A program made the translations under genes and the position numbers. Positions 30,511 through 39,955 of a stretch of 64,000 bases of DNA are shown here, one piece after another. The DNA lies in contig NZ_JAJAVF010000002.1 of assembly GCF_020531845.1 (NCBI RefSeq), positions 965,543 to 1,029,542 on the forward strand, read 5' to 3'. The DNA comes from Methylobacillus methanolivorans. Its GTDB lineage: Bacteria > Pseudomonadota > Gammaproteobacteria > Burkholderiales > Methylophilaceae. The number at the start of each line of letters is the position of its first letter. The stretch's first letter is position 1. Below the pieces are notes generated by a model. That model worked only from the letters and a program-made list of their open reading frames with translations, ran no database searches and was not told where the DNA came from.

Positions 30511-31122
30511 ATGATGCAGGTACGTTGCTTGCAGCTGGGTAGCCTAGCCTTGATTGCGGTACTGATCGCATCTGGGATTCATCCCTTTGACCGCTCGACC
30601 TGGCTCATGGAAGTTCTGCCTGTGATAATAGTGCTGCCGCTGTTATGGGCAGGCTACCGTCGTTACCCGCTCACCGCCCTACTCTATAGCCTGATCTTCC
30701 TGCATGCCTTGGTACTGATCGTGGGAGGCGCCTATAGCTACGCACGCGTTCCATTGGGGTTTGAAATAGCCCAATGGCTGGGCCTGGATCGCAACCCCTA
30801 TGACAAGATCGGACACTTCATGCAAGGCTTTGTCCCGGCCATTGCTGTGCGAGAAATCCTGTTGCGTGGCGCTTATGTGCGTGGCAGCAACATGCTGGCA
30901 TTTCTGGTGATCTGTGTCGTACTCGCCATCAGTGCCAGCTATGAGTTGATCGAATGGGCTGCGGCATTGTGGATGGGGCAAGGTGCGGATGAGTTTCTCG
31001 GTACGCAAGGATATGAATGGGATACGCAATCCGATATGTGGTTTGCATTACTAGGTGGTATTTCTGCATTGCTATTGTTACCCCGCTGGCATGATCGCTT
31101 CTTGGCACGACTAAACAAATAA
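30511..31122 (+). CDS. DUF2238 (YjdF-type) membrane protein
   Basis: A 203-residue polytopic inner-membrane protein with about six membrane segments. The conserved polar motif GLDRNPYDKIGHFMQGF and the later SYELIEW and DTQSDMW motifs match DUF2238 proteins such as YjdF. The conserved acidic and His residues lie at membrane boundaries, which hints at an enzymatic or metal-binding role, but none is established. It is coupled to the small membrane protein just upstream. Confidence 0.85.
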   Translation: MMQVRCLQLGSLALIAVLIASGIHPFDRSTWLMEVLPVIIVLPLLWAGYRRYPLTALLYSLIFLHALVLIVGGAYSYARVPLGFEIAQWLGLDRNPYDKIGHFMQGFVPAIAVREILLRGAYVRGSNMLAFLVICVVLAISASYELIEWAAALWMGQGADEFLGTQGYEWDTQSDMWFALLGGISALLLLPRWHDRFLARLNK

Positions 31123-31229
31123 GCATGCTTGCAATGAGAGCACAAGCCATGAAACATGGCCGGCCCATTGAGTTGAAATAGCCTGCCAACCAAGCGATGA
31201 TTCAGGCTCTATCATGGAAGGAAAGCGGC

Positions 31230-31913
31230 ATGTCTCTTACCGATCAGCAGAAAATTGACCTCTTTGACCGCATCTGGCAAGAGTATGTCAGCACCCATGG
31301 CCTGGGTGGCATGGCAAAAAGCGACTTTGACGCCTTGCTACTTTGGGAATATGCACAAGCGTTGCAGACCGCTGACACTTTTCGCCTAAGCGCAGTCTTC
31401 CGTATCCGTGAATCACGTGCAAAAAGCCTGCTGGAAAGTGCTGCGATCAAGTTTGGACAGCTGACAGAAGCCGAGGCCTGGACTCAATTACTCGCAGCAT
31501 TGGCCCAAGTAGACTTCCATGTGGAAAGCGTAGAAAAAGGCCAGATGCGCTTTCACCTGAAAACACCCCTACTATTCCGTCACCTGCAAAACCAGGCTCG
31601 ACTGATAGACGACAGCCTGAGCTTTAATGCTGCCTCCGAATATGTCGTGGGCAATTTGTCTGCGCTATATCGCATCCTGGACCGCTGCTGGGAAGAAGGA
31701 ATTTTTGGTGAAGAATGGCAGGGAAAGCGGCTGGAGCAAGCACGTCAACATATCCGCGCCATTATCGGCAATATTGGCCAACAGATTGCAGAAAACCATC
31801 TGGAAGCATTGAAGTCACATAAGAAATCAAAGCTACCAGCTATCCTGGAATATGGCAGCAAGCTCAGCGGTATTGGCGGCTTCATCAAGGGATTGCTGGA
31901 TTCAGCATCTTGA
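31230..31913 (+). CDS. Protein of unknown function
   Basis: A 227-residue soluble, mostly helical protein with no signal peptide or membrane span. The ATG at 31230 is chosen because it follows GGAAGGAAAG; the frame is open 11 codons further upstream. Visible features: an N-terminal helical region with FRLSAVFRIRESRAKSLLES, a middle beta-rich part (VDFHVESVEKGQMRFHLKTP), and a C-terminal GSKLSGIGGFIKGLLDSAS tail that could associate with membranes. I recognise no family. It converges with the PQQ dehydrogenase gene. Confidence 0.65.
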   Translation: MSLTDQQKIDLFDRIWQEYVSTHGLGGMAKSDFDALLLWEYAQALQTADTFRLSAVFRIRESRAKSLLESAAIKFGQLTEAEAWTQLLAALAQVDFHVESVEKGQMRFHLKTPLLFRHLQNQARLIDDSLSFNAASEYVVGNLSALYRILDRCWEEGIFGEEWQGKRLEQARQHIRAIIGNIGQQIAENHLEALKSHKKSKLPAILEYGSKLSGIGGFIKGLLDSAS

Positions 31914-31975
31914 CGGCCTTTTGATTTCCTACAGGTGCGTTGTAATGAGCAACTGCAATGCCACCGCTTGCCTAT

Positions 31976-33844
31976 CTACAATGCAAACACATGAAGTGCG
32001 CCGCTACCCGGTGCAGCATTGTAGTGGTTCAACTCCCGGAAAGCGCCAGCCGTACCCGCGCCTTCACTATCGCCAGTAAGGCCTTGATTGAGCGCAATGC
32101 CTGCCCAGCCACCGACACCGGAGAAGACACCAACATATTGCTTGCCACGGTGTTGATAGGTCATCGGGTTACCCACGATCCCTGAACCCACCTGAAAGCG
32201 CCATAATTCCCTGCCATTACGCGCATCTAAGGCCTTGAACCAACGATCCAGCGTGCCATAAAACACCACTTTCCCGGCTGTTGGCAAAGCCCCACTCCAC
32301 ACTGCAAACTTTTCGTGCTTATACCAAACAGACTTGGCTTTCAGCGCATCCCAGGCCATGAAGGCTCCCATGTCACCATCCGATCCCGGCTGCATGGTAA
32401 GGCTGGCTCCGGCCCAAGGTTGCCCTGAGACGTACTTGGCTTCCACGGCCTCATACGTCATACACAAATGATTGAGTGGCACATAAAACCAGCCTGTTTG
32501 CGGCGAATATGCCGCAGGCTGCATATTTTTGGCACCTATAGCTGAGGGACAAATACCACTGGTTTCCTGATCTTCGTGCGTAGCATAGCGCGCATCCTTC
32601 ACGGGTATGCCGGTTGGCAGGTCAATCCCTGTGGCCCAGTTTACGAAAGGGTGCATTTTTGCTGCGGAAAGTAAGCTGCCAGTTCGCCGATCCAAGGTAT
32701 AGGCAAAGCCATTGCGATCAAAATGCGTGGCCAGCTTTTGCTGACCATGGTCCCAGAGAATCAGCTCATTGACACTGTCATAATCCCATTCATCATGCGG
32801 CGTCAATTGATAGCCCCAGCGTGCCATGCCGGTATCAAGATCGCGGGCAAACAGCGTCATCGCCCATTTATTATCTCCCGGGCGAATATCGGGATTCCAG
32901 ACTGAAGGGTTACCAGTACCGTAATAGACCAAATTCAACTTGGGATCATAAGAAAACCAGCCCCATACTGGGCCGCCCCCATGCTCCCAGCCATGCGCGG
33001 TGGCCTGCGGCTTGAGCCAGGTTTTTATACCCAAGTCAGGTGCTGGAAACTTCAGTTTTTCTTTAGGCAAGGCACGAAACGACCCACCCTCCTTGTTGCC
33101 ACCTGCGACATTCTCATACGCAGACAAAGCACTGTAATGCGGATTCTCGGCATTGAAGCCTGCACCTATCAACACCTCGCTATCTGGCCCAGTGCTATAG
33201 GCTTTCCATTGCAGTTGACCATCATTCAAGGCATAGGCCGCAAGAAAACACCGCACGCCAAACTCGCCCCCGCTACAACCCGTCAGCACCTTGTCACGAA
33301 ACACATAAGGCGCATTGGTATTGGTAGCACCAATATTGGGATCATTTACCTGCACCTGCCATACCTGATGTCCATCGCGGCTATCCAGTGCCAACAAAAG
33401 GCCATTATTCTGTTGCAGCAATATCTTGCCATCACCATACGCCAAGCCACGACTCACATTATCGCAGCAAAGGATCGCCTCAATATCGCTGGATTGCTTG
33501 GGGAAATAGGCCCATAGAATCTTCCGGTCATGATCTAGGTCCAGCGCATAGACATGATTGGGAAAGGCTGTATGCACATACATGACATTGCCCACTACCA
33601 GAGGAGCCCCTTCGTGACCACGTTGAACACCAGTGGAAAAACTCCAGGCCAGCTTTAGTCGCGAGACATTGCGATGATTAATCTGGTTAAGGCGGCTATA
33701 TCCCTGATTGTAGTAATCCTTGCGTGGACTTACCCATTGAGTGTCATCCTGGATCAAGGCTTGCAGGGAATCAGCGGCAAATCCATTGGTAGCAACAAAA
33801 ACAAAAGAGAGCAGGAATAAAACAGGAGCGGAGCGAATACACAT
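31976..33844 (-). CDS. PQQ-dependent alcohol dehydrogenase, XoxF-like
   Basis: A 622-residue periplasmic quinoprotein with a signal peptide (cleaved near residue 23) and eight-bladed-propeller repeats. It has the vicinal disulfide C126-C127 (ILCCDNVSRG), metal ligands E194 and N312, and catalytic D354. D356 two residues later (EWDYD) is the extra Asp that marks lanthanide-dependent XoxF rather than calcium MxaF (which has Ala). It is therefore likely a lanthanide methanol/alcohol dehydrogenase. The sequence is divergent, and no xoxG cytochrome or xoxJ follows. The ATG at 33842-33844 is chosen for the signal peptide; an upstream start adds 28 residues. Confidence 0.88.
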   Translation of the reverse strand: MCIRSAPVLFLLSFVFVATNGFAADSLQALIQDDTQWVSPRKDYYNQGYSRLNQINHRNVSRLKLAWSFSTGVQRGHEGAPLVVGNVMYVHTAFPNHVYALDLDHDRKILWAYFPKQSSDIEAILCCDNVSRGLAYGDGKILLQQNNGLLLALDSRDGHQVWQVQVNDPNIGATNTNAPYVFRDKVLTGCSGGEFGVRCFLAAYALNDGQLQWKAYSTGPDSEVLIGAGFNAENPHYSALSAYENVAGGNKEGGSFRALPKEKLKFPAPDLGIKTWLKPQATAHGWEHGGGPVWGWFSYDPKLNLVYYGTGNPSVWNPDIRPGDNKWAMTLFARDLDTGMARWGYQLTPHDEWDYDSVNELILWDHGQQKLATHFDRNGFAYTLDRRTGSLLSAAKMHPFVNWATGIDLPTGIPVKDARYATHEDQETSGICPSAIGAKNMQPAAYSPQTGWFYVPLNHLCMTYEAVEAKYVSGQPWAGASLTMQPGSDGDMGAFMAWDALKAKSVWYKHEKFAVWSGALPTAGKVVFYGTLDRWFKALDARNGRELWRFQVGSGIVGNPMTYQHRGKQYVGVFSGVGGWAGIALNQGLTGDSEGAGTAGAFRELNHYNAAPGSGALHVFAL

Positions 33845-33921
33845 CTTAAAGATAACGCTTTGCACACACCCTGGATGACAAGCTCTGCAAAACACGAACA
33901 AATTCCATGGCAAGAAAAGGG

Positions 33922-33985
33922 TTGACACTTATCATTTTTTAAACATAATACAAATCATTCTTATTTATGTTAATAAAATAAGAAT
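33922..33985 (+). promoter_or_regulatory. Promoter with palindromic operator before the PEP-CTERM gene
   Basis: A perfect TTGACA (33922-33927), an 18-bp spacer and TATAAT-like TAATAC (33946-33951) form a strong sigma-70 promoter on the plus strand. A perfect 10-bp inverted repeat (33957-33966 and 33976-33985, arms ATTCTTATTT / AAATAAGAAT, 9-bp spacer) sits exactly over the predicted start of transcription, where a repressor would block it. Confidence 0.65.
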
Positions 33986-34088
33986 TTGCCAGTAGGCCCT
34001 TGCGCTTATTGCCAGGCTACTGGTGAGGATATCCGGATTTTCATTGGGAAAGCCCGGTTAATCACTATCAACTAAAAGGAAAAATCAC

Positions 34089-34778
34089 ATGAACATTACT
34101 GCCATGCGCATTCTAATGGGTGCCAGCCTGCTTGCTGTAGCTAGCCTCGCCCAGGCGAACGCAACTCACGATAGCTTTATCGACGTAGCAAACTCTGTAT
34201 CTTTCGACGGCTGGAACCAACTAAACCGCAATCGTGTAGACGCGAATGGCAACGCAGCTCCGCTGACCGCAGCACAATTAGCTGCTGGTACCGTAGCCAA
34301 TGTTACAGGCTCTGACGATGCAACGCTAAAGCTGGTCTCTGGCAACTACTCCCCTGCTTCAGCAGGTTTATATGGCAGTGGCTATTTGACATTTACTGAC
34401 AATACCGTTGCCAACGACATCACTTCGATTGTTTTCCAAGGCATTATTAATGACTTTTACAATATTCCTGGGTTTGGTAGTGGTGTGCCATTCTCCATCA
34501 GCTTGAATTACAACGATGGAAATCAAGCGATTGCAGGCACATTGGTAAGTTTCGTAGATACAAATGCTGTAGCTGATTACTATCAATATACGTGGGATCT
34601 CAGCGGCATCTCCAGCCCGATTACATCGTATACGCTCAACTTCAACATTGGCTTCTCTCAGTCACTGGCTTTCCAGGTCGATCAAGTTGCCGCTGTGCCT
34701 GAGCCATCCACCTATGCCATGCTCATGCTGGGCCTAGGTGCTGTAGGCTTCGCGGCACGCCGTCGCAAGCAAGCCTAA
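34089..34778 (+). CDS. PEP-CTERM sorting-domain protein
   Basis: A 229-residue exported protein with an N-terminal signal peptide (cleaved near ALA/QANA, about residue 23), a Ser/Thr/Asn-rich beta-type body, and the C-terminal PEP-CTERM signal. The signal consists of VPEPST, a hydrophobic helix and RRRK. Such proteins are processed by exosortase (EpsH/XrtA) and are linked to exopolysaccharide and floc formation. No exosortase is in the window. It is a monocistronic gene with a ~130-nt leader, a good ribosome site (AAAAGGA), and a strong promoter with a palindrome. Confidence 0.92.
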   Translation: MNITAMRILMGASLLAVASLAQANATHDSFIDVANSVSFDGWNQLNRNRVDANGNAAPLTAAQLAAGTVANVTGSDDATLKLVSGNYSPASAGLYGSGYLTFTDNTVANDITSIVFQGIINDFYNIPGFGSGVPFSISLNYNDGNQAIAGTLVSFVDTNAVADYYQYTWDLSGISSPITSYTLNFNIGFSQSLAFQVDQVAAVPEPSTYAMLMLGLGAVGFAARRRKQA

Positions 34779-34961
34779 AACTGCACGTGCACTGCTGCAA
34801 CATATGTAGTAGTGCACTTTTACCCCTCCCCTCTACGTCATATATCCACTGCACACGCCTCAACCATCCATTCTCTTGAATTAGTCATACGCTGACAGAG
34901 CAAAGCAACACTTCAGGTTAAACTAGCGCCTTTATTCCATACACAGGCACTCTCAAACTTC

Positions 34962-36584
34962 ATGTGGTATGACCTTTTCATGGGCCTGGGTGCCATCGGC
35001 CTAATGCTGCTCGGCATTGACTGGATGACGCGCGGGCTAAAAACAGCTGCTGGCCCCAGTTTCATGCAACTACTGCAACGCTGGACCGGCACACCGATGC
35101 AAGGCATTTTCATCGGTAGCGTCAGTACACTCGCCGTACAATCATCCACCGCGATTACCGTGGCAACCATAGGCTTTGCCAATGCCAACATTTTGTCGCT
35201 TTCTGCTGCGGCTTTTGTCATTTACGGCAGCAATTTGGGTAGTTCCCTGAGTGCGTGGCTAGTAGCTGTGGTAGGCGGCAGTATCAAGCTGGATGACCTG
35301 GCCCTACCCATACTCGGTATTGCCGTCATGCTAAAGCTATTGAGTAAACAATCGCGGAAACAAGGAATTGGTGAAGCATTAACCGGTTTTGCACTATTGT
35401 TTCTGGGGTTAGGCTACCTGAAAACAACCTTCGATTCTGCATTTGTTAATGTCGACTTCGCCTACCTGACCAGCCTGGGTGTCTGGGGCATTGTGCTTTC
35501 CATGCTGGCTGGCGTGTTACTGACAGTGATCATGCAAGCTTCACTGGCCGTCATCGCCTTGGTAGTCACGGCGGTATCTACAGGCGCAGTACCACTGGAA
35601 ATCGGGGCTGCGGTAGTGATCGGCTCCAATGTCGGCACAACCTCCACTGCCCTGCTGGCCACCCTGGCTGCCACAGCCACAGCCAAGCGCGTGGCCAGTT
35701 TGCACGTGCTATTCAACGTGCTCACTGCGATTGTGGCCCTACTACTGCTCAAGCCTCTGCTTTGGGGCATTCAGGAAATTGCCCAGTTGGTCTTCAATGA
35801 CACCCAGCCGCAATTCATCCTGGCCTTGTTCCATACCATGTTCAATGCATTAGGTGTGGTCTTGATGTACCCGCTGACACCGCCCTTGATCCGCTGGCTG
35901 GAAACCAAGTTCAAGACACCTACCCACATGGGTTCCTTCAGTCTCGACCAATCCAGCCTGGCCATCCCCAGCTTGGCTATTAAAGCCATGAGCCTGGAAG
36001 GTATGCGCGCCGGACAACTGATCGCGCGCCTGGCACTTGTGATGGGGCAACAACGTCATCTGGACAGCCAACTACTGGAAGATAACCGCCAAATCCTACA
36101 AAACCTGCACCACTACATCGCACAGCTTGCCCAGCAAGGCATGTCCGCCCAAGAAGCGGAGTTGCTCAACCAGCTTGTCCAAAACCAGCTACGCTTGTCG
36201 ATGGCCTTACAACTACTGCCTAGCTTGGCACGCCACCTGGATCATGATCAGACAGCCTTTGAGCTAGAGCTTCCTTATTGGCAAGCCCTAAGCGATAGCC
36301 CCTTGCCACCAGACCGTGCCGCCTTGCGCAATGCTTACCGACAATTCGTACACGAACGCCAGCAGAAAAAGCAGATGATTTTTGAAGAAGTGCTGCATGA
36401 ACGCAAAGGCCATGAATCTGGCGGCGATGACTTGCTGAAACTCGCAGAAACACGACGCTTTAATCAACAATTGACCAAAGCGCTGCTTGCATTCGATAAA
36501 TTGCAGGCCAGCTTCGACAAGCACAACACGGCAGCCGATAACACCACCGCTGAAGAGATTGAAGAAAACTCAGGAACGGTCTAA
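34962..36584 (+). CDS. Na/Pi-cotransporter family protein
   Basis: A 540-residue inner-membrane protein of the NptA/PNaS family. It has two inverted repeats carrying the QSST-type motifs (Q60-SST and GSNVGTTST near 220), followed by a C-terminal cytoplasmic helical PhoU-like region (about 345-520). Family members move phosphate with sodium, but many bacterial ones lack proof of this. The start has no ribosome site and lies in a 180-nt gap after the PEP-CTERM gene. It overlaps the convergent methyltransferase gene by 4 nt. Confidence 0.88.
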   Translation: MWYDLFMGLGAIGLMLLGIDWMTRGLKTAAGPSFMQLLQRWTGTPMQGIFIGSVSTLAVQSSTAITVATIGFANANILSLSAAAFVIYGSNLGSSLSAWLVAVVGGSIKLDDLALPILGIAVMLKLLSKQSRKQGIGEALTGFALLFLGLGYLKTTFDSAFVNVDFAYLTSLGVWGIVLSMLAGVLLTVIMQASLAVIALVVTAVSTGAVPLEIGAAVVIGSNVGTTSTALLATLAATATAKRVASLHVLFNVLTAIVALLLLKPLLWGIQEIAQLVFNDTQPQFILALFHTMFNALGVVLMYPLTPPLIRWLETKFKTPTHMGSFSLDQSSLAIPSLAIKAMSLEGMRAGQLIARLALVMGQQRHLDSQLLEDNRQILQNLHHYIAQLAQQGMSAQEAELLNQLVQNQLRLSMALQLLPSLARHLDHDQTAFELELPYWQALSDSPLPPDRAALRNAYRQFVHERQQKKQMIFEEVLHERKGHESGGDDLLKLAETRRFNQQLTKALLAFDKLQASFDKHNTAADNTTAEEIEENSGTV

Positions 36585-37738
36585 ATCACGCTCAACCGCC
36601 ATAATGAAGTGACTTCTGCCGATCTCGCCTGATGCAGGGGATCGGTATTGTCACTTGCACGACCATGCCTTGGCCGGGTATCCAGCTTGGCAATCACCTT
36701 AAGGCCTGCACTCTCGAACATCTGTAGTAATTGCTGACGAGTGCGTAGGCCCAGATGCTCTGCAATATCAGACAAAATCAGCCAAGCTTCGCCATGCGGC
36801 AGCAGATGTTCCGCAACTCCGTTGAGAAATCCTTGAAGCATCGCGCTACCAGGGTCATAAATCGCATATTCAATCGCCGCATTGGCCTTGGCTGGAATCC
36901 AGGGTGGGTTACACACCAACAACCCTGCCTTGCCGTCGGGAAACAGGTTGCACTCCATCACTTCCACCTGCTGCGCCAACCCCAACCGCTGCATATTCTC
37001 ACGGGCACACGCCAAAGCGCGAGCATCCTGGTCAGTGGCGATCACTTTCTTGACGCCTCGCTGCGCCAACACCGCAGCCAATACACCACTACCAGTGCCG
37101 ATATCAAATGCCAGTTCGCTATCTGGCAAGGCAGCCTGTGCCACGAGATCGACATATTCCCCACGTACTGGTGAAAACACACCGTAATGCGGGTGAATTC
37201 GCGCACCCAGTGCAGACACTTCCACGCCCTTCTTGCGCCACTCATAAGCGCCAATCACACCTTGCAGCTCACGTAGTGAAATCAACGATGAATGCTCAGC
37301 TTCGCCATAAGCCTGCAAACAAGCTTCCTTCACATCGGGTGCCCGTCGCAAGGCAATGGTGTAATCCGCCTCCAACTCAACCAACAACATGCCCAATACA
37401 CGGGCCCGCTGCGCCATTGCCTGCCGATGCAAATTGAATGCATCCAATAGCGAAGATGAAGCCTTAGCTGGCTTGCGATCCATTCTCCGCGCCATCGCTT
37501 GCAATAACTGGCGGGCATTCTGAAAATCACCTCGCCACAACAATGCTGTACCTTCACACGCTAAACGATAAGCATGATCTGCCTTGAGCGTGTCATCAAC
37601 GACTTGTACACGCACCGGCGGCTTGCTGTGGTTTTCCGATCGCCACTGAGCCTGATGTAATACAGAACCCTCCTGCCAGGAAACCAGCGAGGTATCAGGG
37701 AGAAAAGATGTCGTCAAATCAGAACTTTCTTTAAGCAT
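36581..37738 (-). CDS. Class I SAM-dependent methyltransferase
   Basis: A 385-residue protein with a less conserved N-terminal half and a C-terminal SAM-binding domain. DIGTGSGVLAAVLA (motif I) and VCNPPWIP (the NPPW/NPPY motif) mark methyltransferases acting on amide or exocyclic amino nitrogen, as in PrmC, RsmC/RlmG or DNA N6-methyltransferases. The substrate is most likely rRNA or protein glutamine; this is inference from the motif. The C terminus has the helical KLDTRPRHGRASDNTDPLH segment. Confidence 0.8.
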   Translation of the reverse strand: MLKESSDLTTSFLPDTSLVSWQEGSVLHQAQWRSENHSKPPVRVQVVDDTLKADHAYRLACEGTALLWRGDFQNARQLLQAMARRMDRKPAKASSSLLDAFNLHRQAMAQRARVLGMLLVELEADYTIALRRAPDVKEACLQAYGEAEHSSLISLRELQGVIGAYEWRKKGVEVSALGARIHPHYGVFSPVRGEYVDLVAQAALPDSELAFDIGTGSGVLAAVLAQRGVKKVIATDQDARALACARENMQRLGLAQQVEVMECNLFPDGKAGLLVCNPPWIPAKANAAIEYAIYDPGSAMLQGFLNGVAEHLLPHGEAWLILSDIAEHLGLRTRQQLLQMFESAGLKVIAKLDTRPRHGRASDNTDPLHQARSAEVTSLWRLSVI

Positions 37739-37830
37739 GATGCGTCATTAAACTGCGCATATAAACAAATCCATACGCTCATTATAGAACATGAGCGCCC
37801 CCTATCTGGATGACATCAAGGACTCTCATC

Positions 37831-39147
37831 ATGCATCGACTATTGCTCCCTGCCCTGATTACCCTTTCCCTCAGCGCCTGTGGCGATGTTGCCAAGCTAT
37901 CTATCTCGGCAGGCACTGGCACCAAGCCGGAATTGCCAGAGCCACGCAGCAGCCTGATTCCCACTGTTCACGTCGCCAATGCCGTGGGCTGGCCCGCAGA
38001 AGGCAAACCACGTGCCGCCGAAGGCACCACGGTCAATGCTTTTGCCAAGGACCTTGAGCATCCACGCTGGCTTTATCAATTACCCAATGGCGACATTTTA
38101 GTGGCAGAAACCAATAGCCCTCCCAAAGGTGATGACAGCTTCAGCCTGAAAGGCTGGATTGCCGGAAAGTTCATGGCACGAGCAGGTGCTGGCACGCCTA
38201 GTGCCAACCGCATTACCCTGCTGCGCGATACTGATGGAGACGGCATTGCCGACCAGCGGTCGGTTTTCCTCAAGGATTTACACTCCCCATTTGGCATGGC
38301 ACTCATCGGCAATACGTTTTATGTCGCCAATGCCGATGCCGTGGTGACCTTTCCCTACCAGGAAGGAGCCACAAACATCACCACACCGCCCACCAAGCTG
38401 GTAGACCTCCCCGGCCTGCCGCTCAACCATCACTGGACCAAGAACCTGATCGCCAGCCCAGATGGTAATAAGCTTTATGTCACCGTCGGCTCCAACAGCA
38501 ATATCGGGGAAAACGGCATGGAGATCGAAACAGGCCGTGCCGCTATCTGGGAGGTGGATGCCAAGACAGGTGAGCACCGCATTTTTGCCTCTGGGCTGCG
38601 AAATCCAAATGGTCTAGCCTGGGAGCCAGAGAGCGGCATGCTGTGGACCGCCGTGAATGAACGCGACGAAATCGGCAGTGACCTAGTGCCGGATTACATC
38701 ACTTCGGTACAGGATGGTGGCTTTTATGGCTGGCCTTATAGCTACTATGGCAACCATGTTGATGTACGTGTGCAACCACAAAAACCAGAGTTGGTTGCCA
38801 ATGCCCTGGTGCCGGATTATGCACTCGGCCCACACACAGCATCGCTTGGCTTGGCTGCAGCCGCAGGTAATCAATTACCCAAGCAATATGCCAATGGCAT
38901 GTTCGTCGGCCAACATGGTTCCTGGAACCGCAAGCCCAGCAGCGGTTACAAAGTGTTATTTGTACCATTTGAAGATGGTAAGCCATCTGGCTACCCCGTC
39001 GATGTACTCACCGGATTTCTCAACCAGAAAGGTGAAGCCCAGGGTCGCCCAGTCGGCGTTCTGGTCAATCAACAAGGTGCCTTGTTGGTAGCAGATGATG
39101 TAGGCAACACTATCTGGCGTGTGACTGCTGAAAAATCAGCAAATTAA
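37831..39147 (+). CDS. Sorbosone-dehydrogenase-like lipoprotein
   Basis: A 438-residue protein of the PQQ-dependent sugar dehydrogenase / L-sorbosone dehydrogenase fold (six-bladed propeller). It has a lipoprotein signal with lipobox LSAC (lipidated Cys at residue 17). Propeller motifs include [44 protein letters not shown] and [14 protein letters not shown]. The ATG at 37831 is preceded by AAGGA and places the signal peptide; an in-frame ATG seven codons upstream is less likely. Binding of PQQ is inferred from the family; real substrate unknown. It would act in the periplasm, anchored to a membrane. Confidence 0.85.
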   Translation: MHRLLLPALITLSLSACGDVAKLSISAGTGTKPELPEPRSSLIPTVHVANAVGWPAEGKPRAAEGTTVNAFAKDLEHPRWLYQLPNGDILVAETNSPPKGDDSFSLKGWIAGKFMARAGAGTPSANRITLLRDTDGDGIADQRSVFLKDLHSPFGMALIGNTFYVANADAVVTFPYQEGATNITTPPTKLVDLPGLPLNHHWTKNLIASPDGNKLYVTVGSNSNIGENGMEIETGRAAIWEVDAKTGEHRIFASGLRNPNGLAWEPESGMLWTAVNERDEIGSDLVPDYITSVQDGGFYGWPYSYYGNHVDVRVQPQKPELVANALVPDYALGPHTASLGLAAAAGNQLPKQYANGMFVGQHGSWNRKPSSGYKVLFVPFEDGKPSGYPVDVLTGFLNQKGEAQGRPVGVLVNQQGALLVADDVGNTIWRVTAEKSAN

Positions 39148-39272
39148 TGAAGCAGGATACGGATTTTTTCCCGATTTAGCAGACAAGCCTGAACAAGGCT
39201 TGCCTGCCATTTTGCCCACATGCTCTAATGCGCCATCTTCATCCCATGACCGCATTTACCGGAGCCGCCCCT

Positions 39273-39818
39273 ATGATCAGGCCTTCCCTTGCCATTGCAC
39301 TTACACTGTGCTCATTATTTGCCTTCCCAGTGAATGCCGCAAAGTCAGACAAGGACGAGGCCAGAGAAGCTGCCGTCAGGTTCTTTGATGATTACGCCTC
39401 CCTGCAGAAAAGCAGCAAAGTCGTCGGGCTACCCAATATGCAGCAACTGGACACGATTTCCCAGCACTTCATCCCCAAATTACACCGAATTTTCTATATC
39501 GCGTTGCGCGAGCAGCACCGCTGCCGCTCCAGGGATAAAATGACCCCTTGGACCAAAGGCGATCTATTCACCTCAAATGACGCAGGATTCACCAGCTTCA
39601 CCATAGACCCCAGCCTACCCAACCAGTTTGGACGCCAATCAACCATCCATTTCACTCTGGAAAAAAATGGCAAGACCCAGCGCTGGGATGATGAAGTGAT
39701 CCTGAGGAAAGAGAACGGCGAGTGGATGGTATATGACATTGAATACCATGCACCTTTCGCCACAGAAAAAGCCGGCAAGAGCCTGCAATCCATTATCGAC
39801 AAGAATCCCGCCTGTTGA
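39273..39818 (+). CDS. Predicted periplasmic protein, NTF2/DUF3828-like
   Basis: A 181-residue exported protein with signal peptide MIRPSLAIALTLCSLFAFPVNA (cleaved before AKSDK). The mature part has an alpha/beta pattern with an N-terminal helix (EAREAAVRFFDDYASLQKSS) and C-terminal beta strands ending in ENGEWMVYDIEY. This layout recalls NTF2-like or DUF3828 periplasmic proteins. No catalytic residues are recognised. A weak ribosome site (GGAG) precedes the ATG. Confidence 0.65.
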   Translation: MIRPSLAIALTLCSLFAFPVNAAKSDKDEAREAAVRFFDDYASLQKSSKVVGLPNMQQLDTISQHFIPKLHRIFYIALREQHRCRSRDKMTPWTKGDLFTSNDAGFTSFTIDPSLPNQFGRQSTIHFTLEKNGKTQRWDDEVILRKENGEWMVYDIEYHAPFATEKAGKSLQSIIDKNPAC

Positions 39819-39955
39819 CCTGACTATTTCAATCATTACGAGGCTATGTTAATCTACGCCCTAATATTAAGGTTACGTAATATCTAGCTTCGAACTGATT
39901 GAGATTGAAAGTTGTACTCCTCCAGCACCTGTAAAATAACTGCAGGGGGTTGGCC

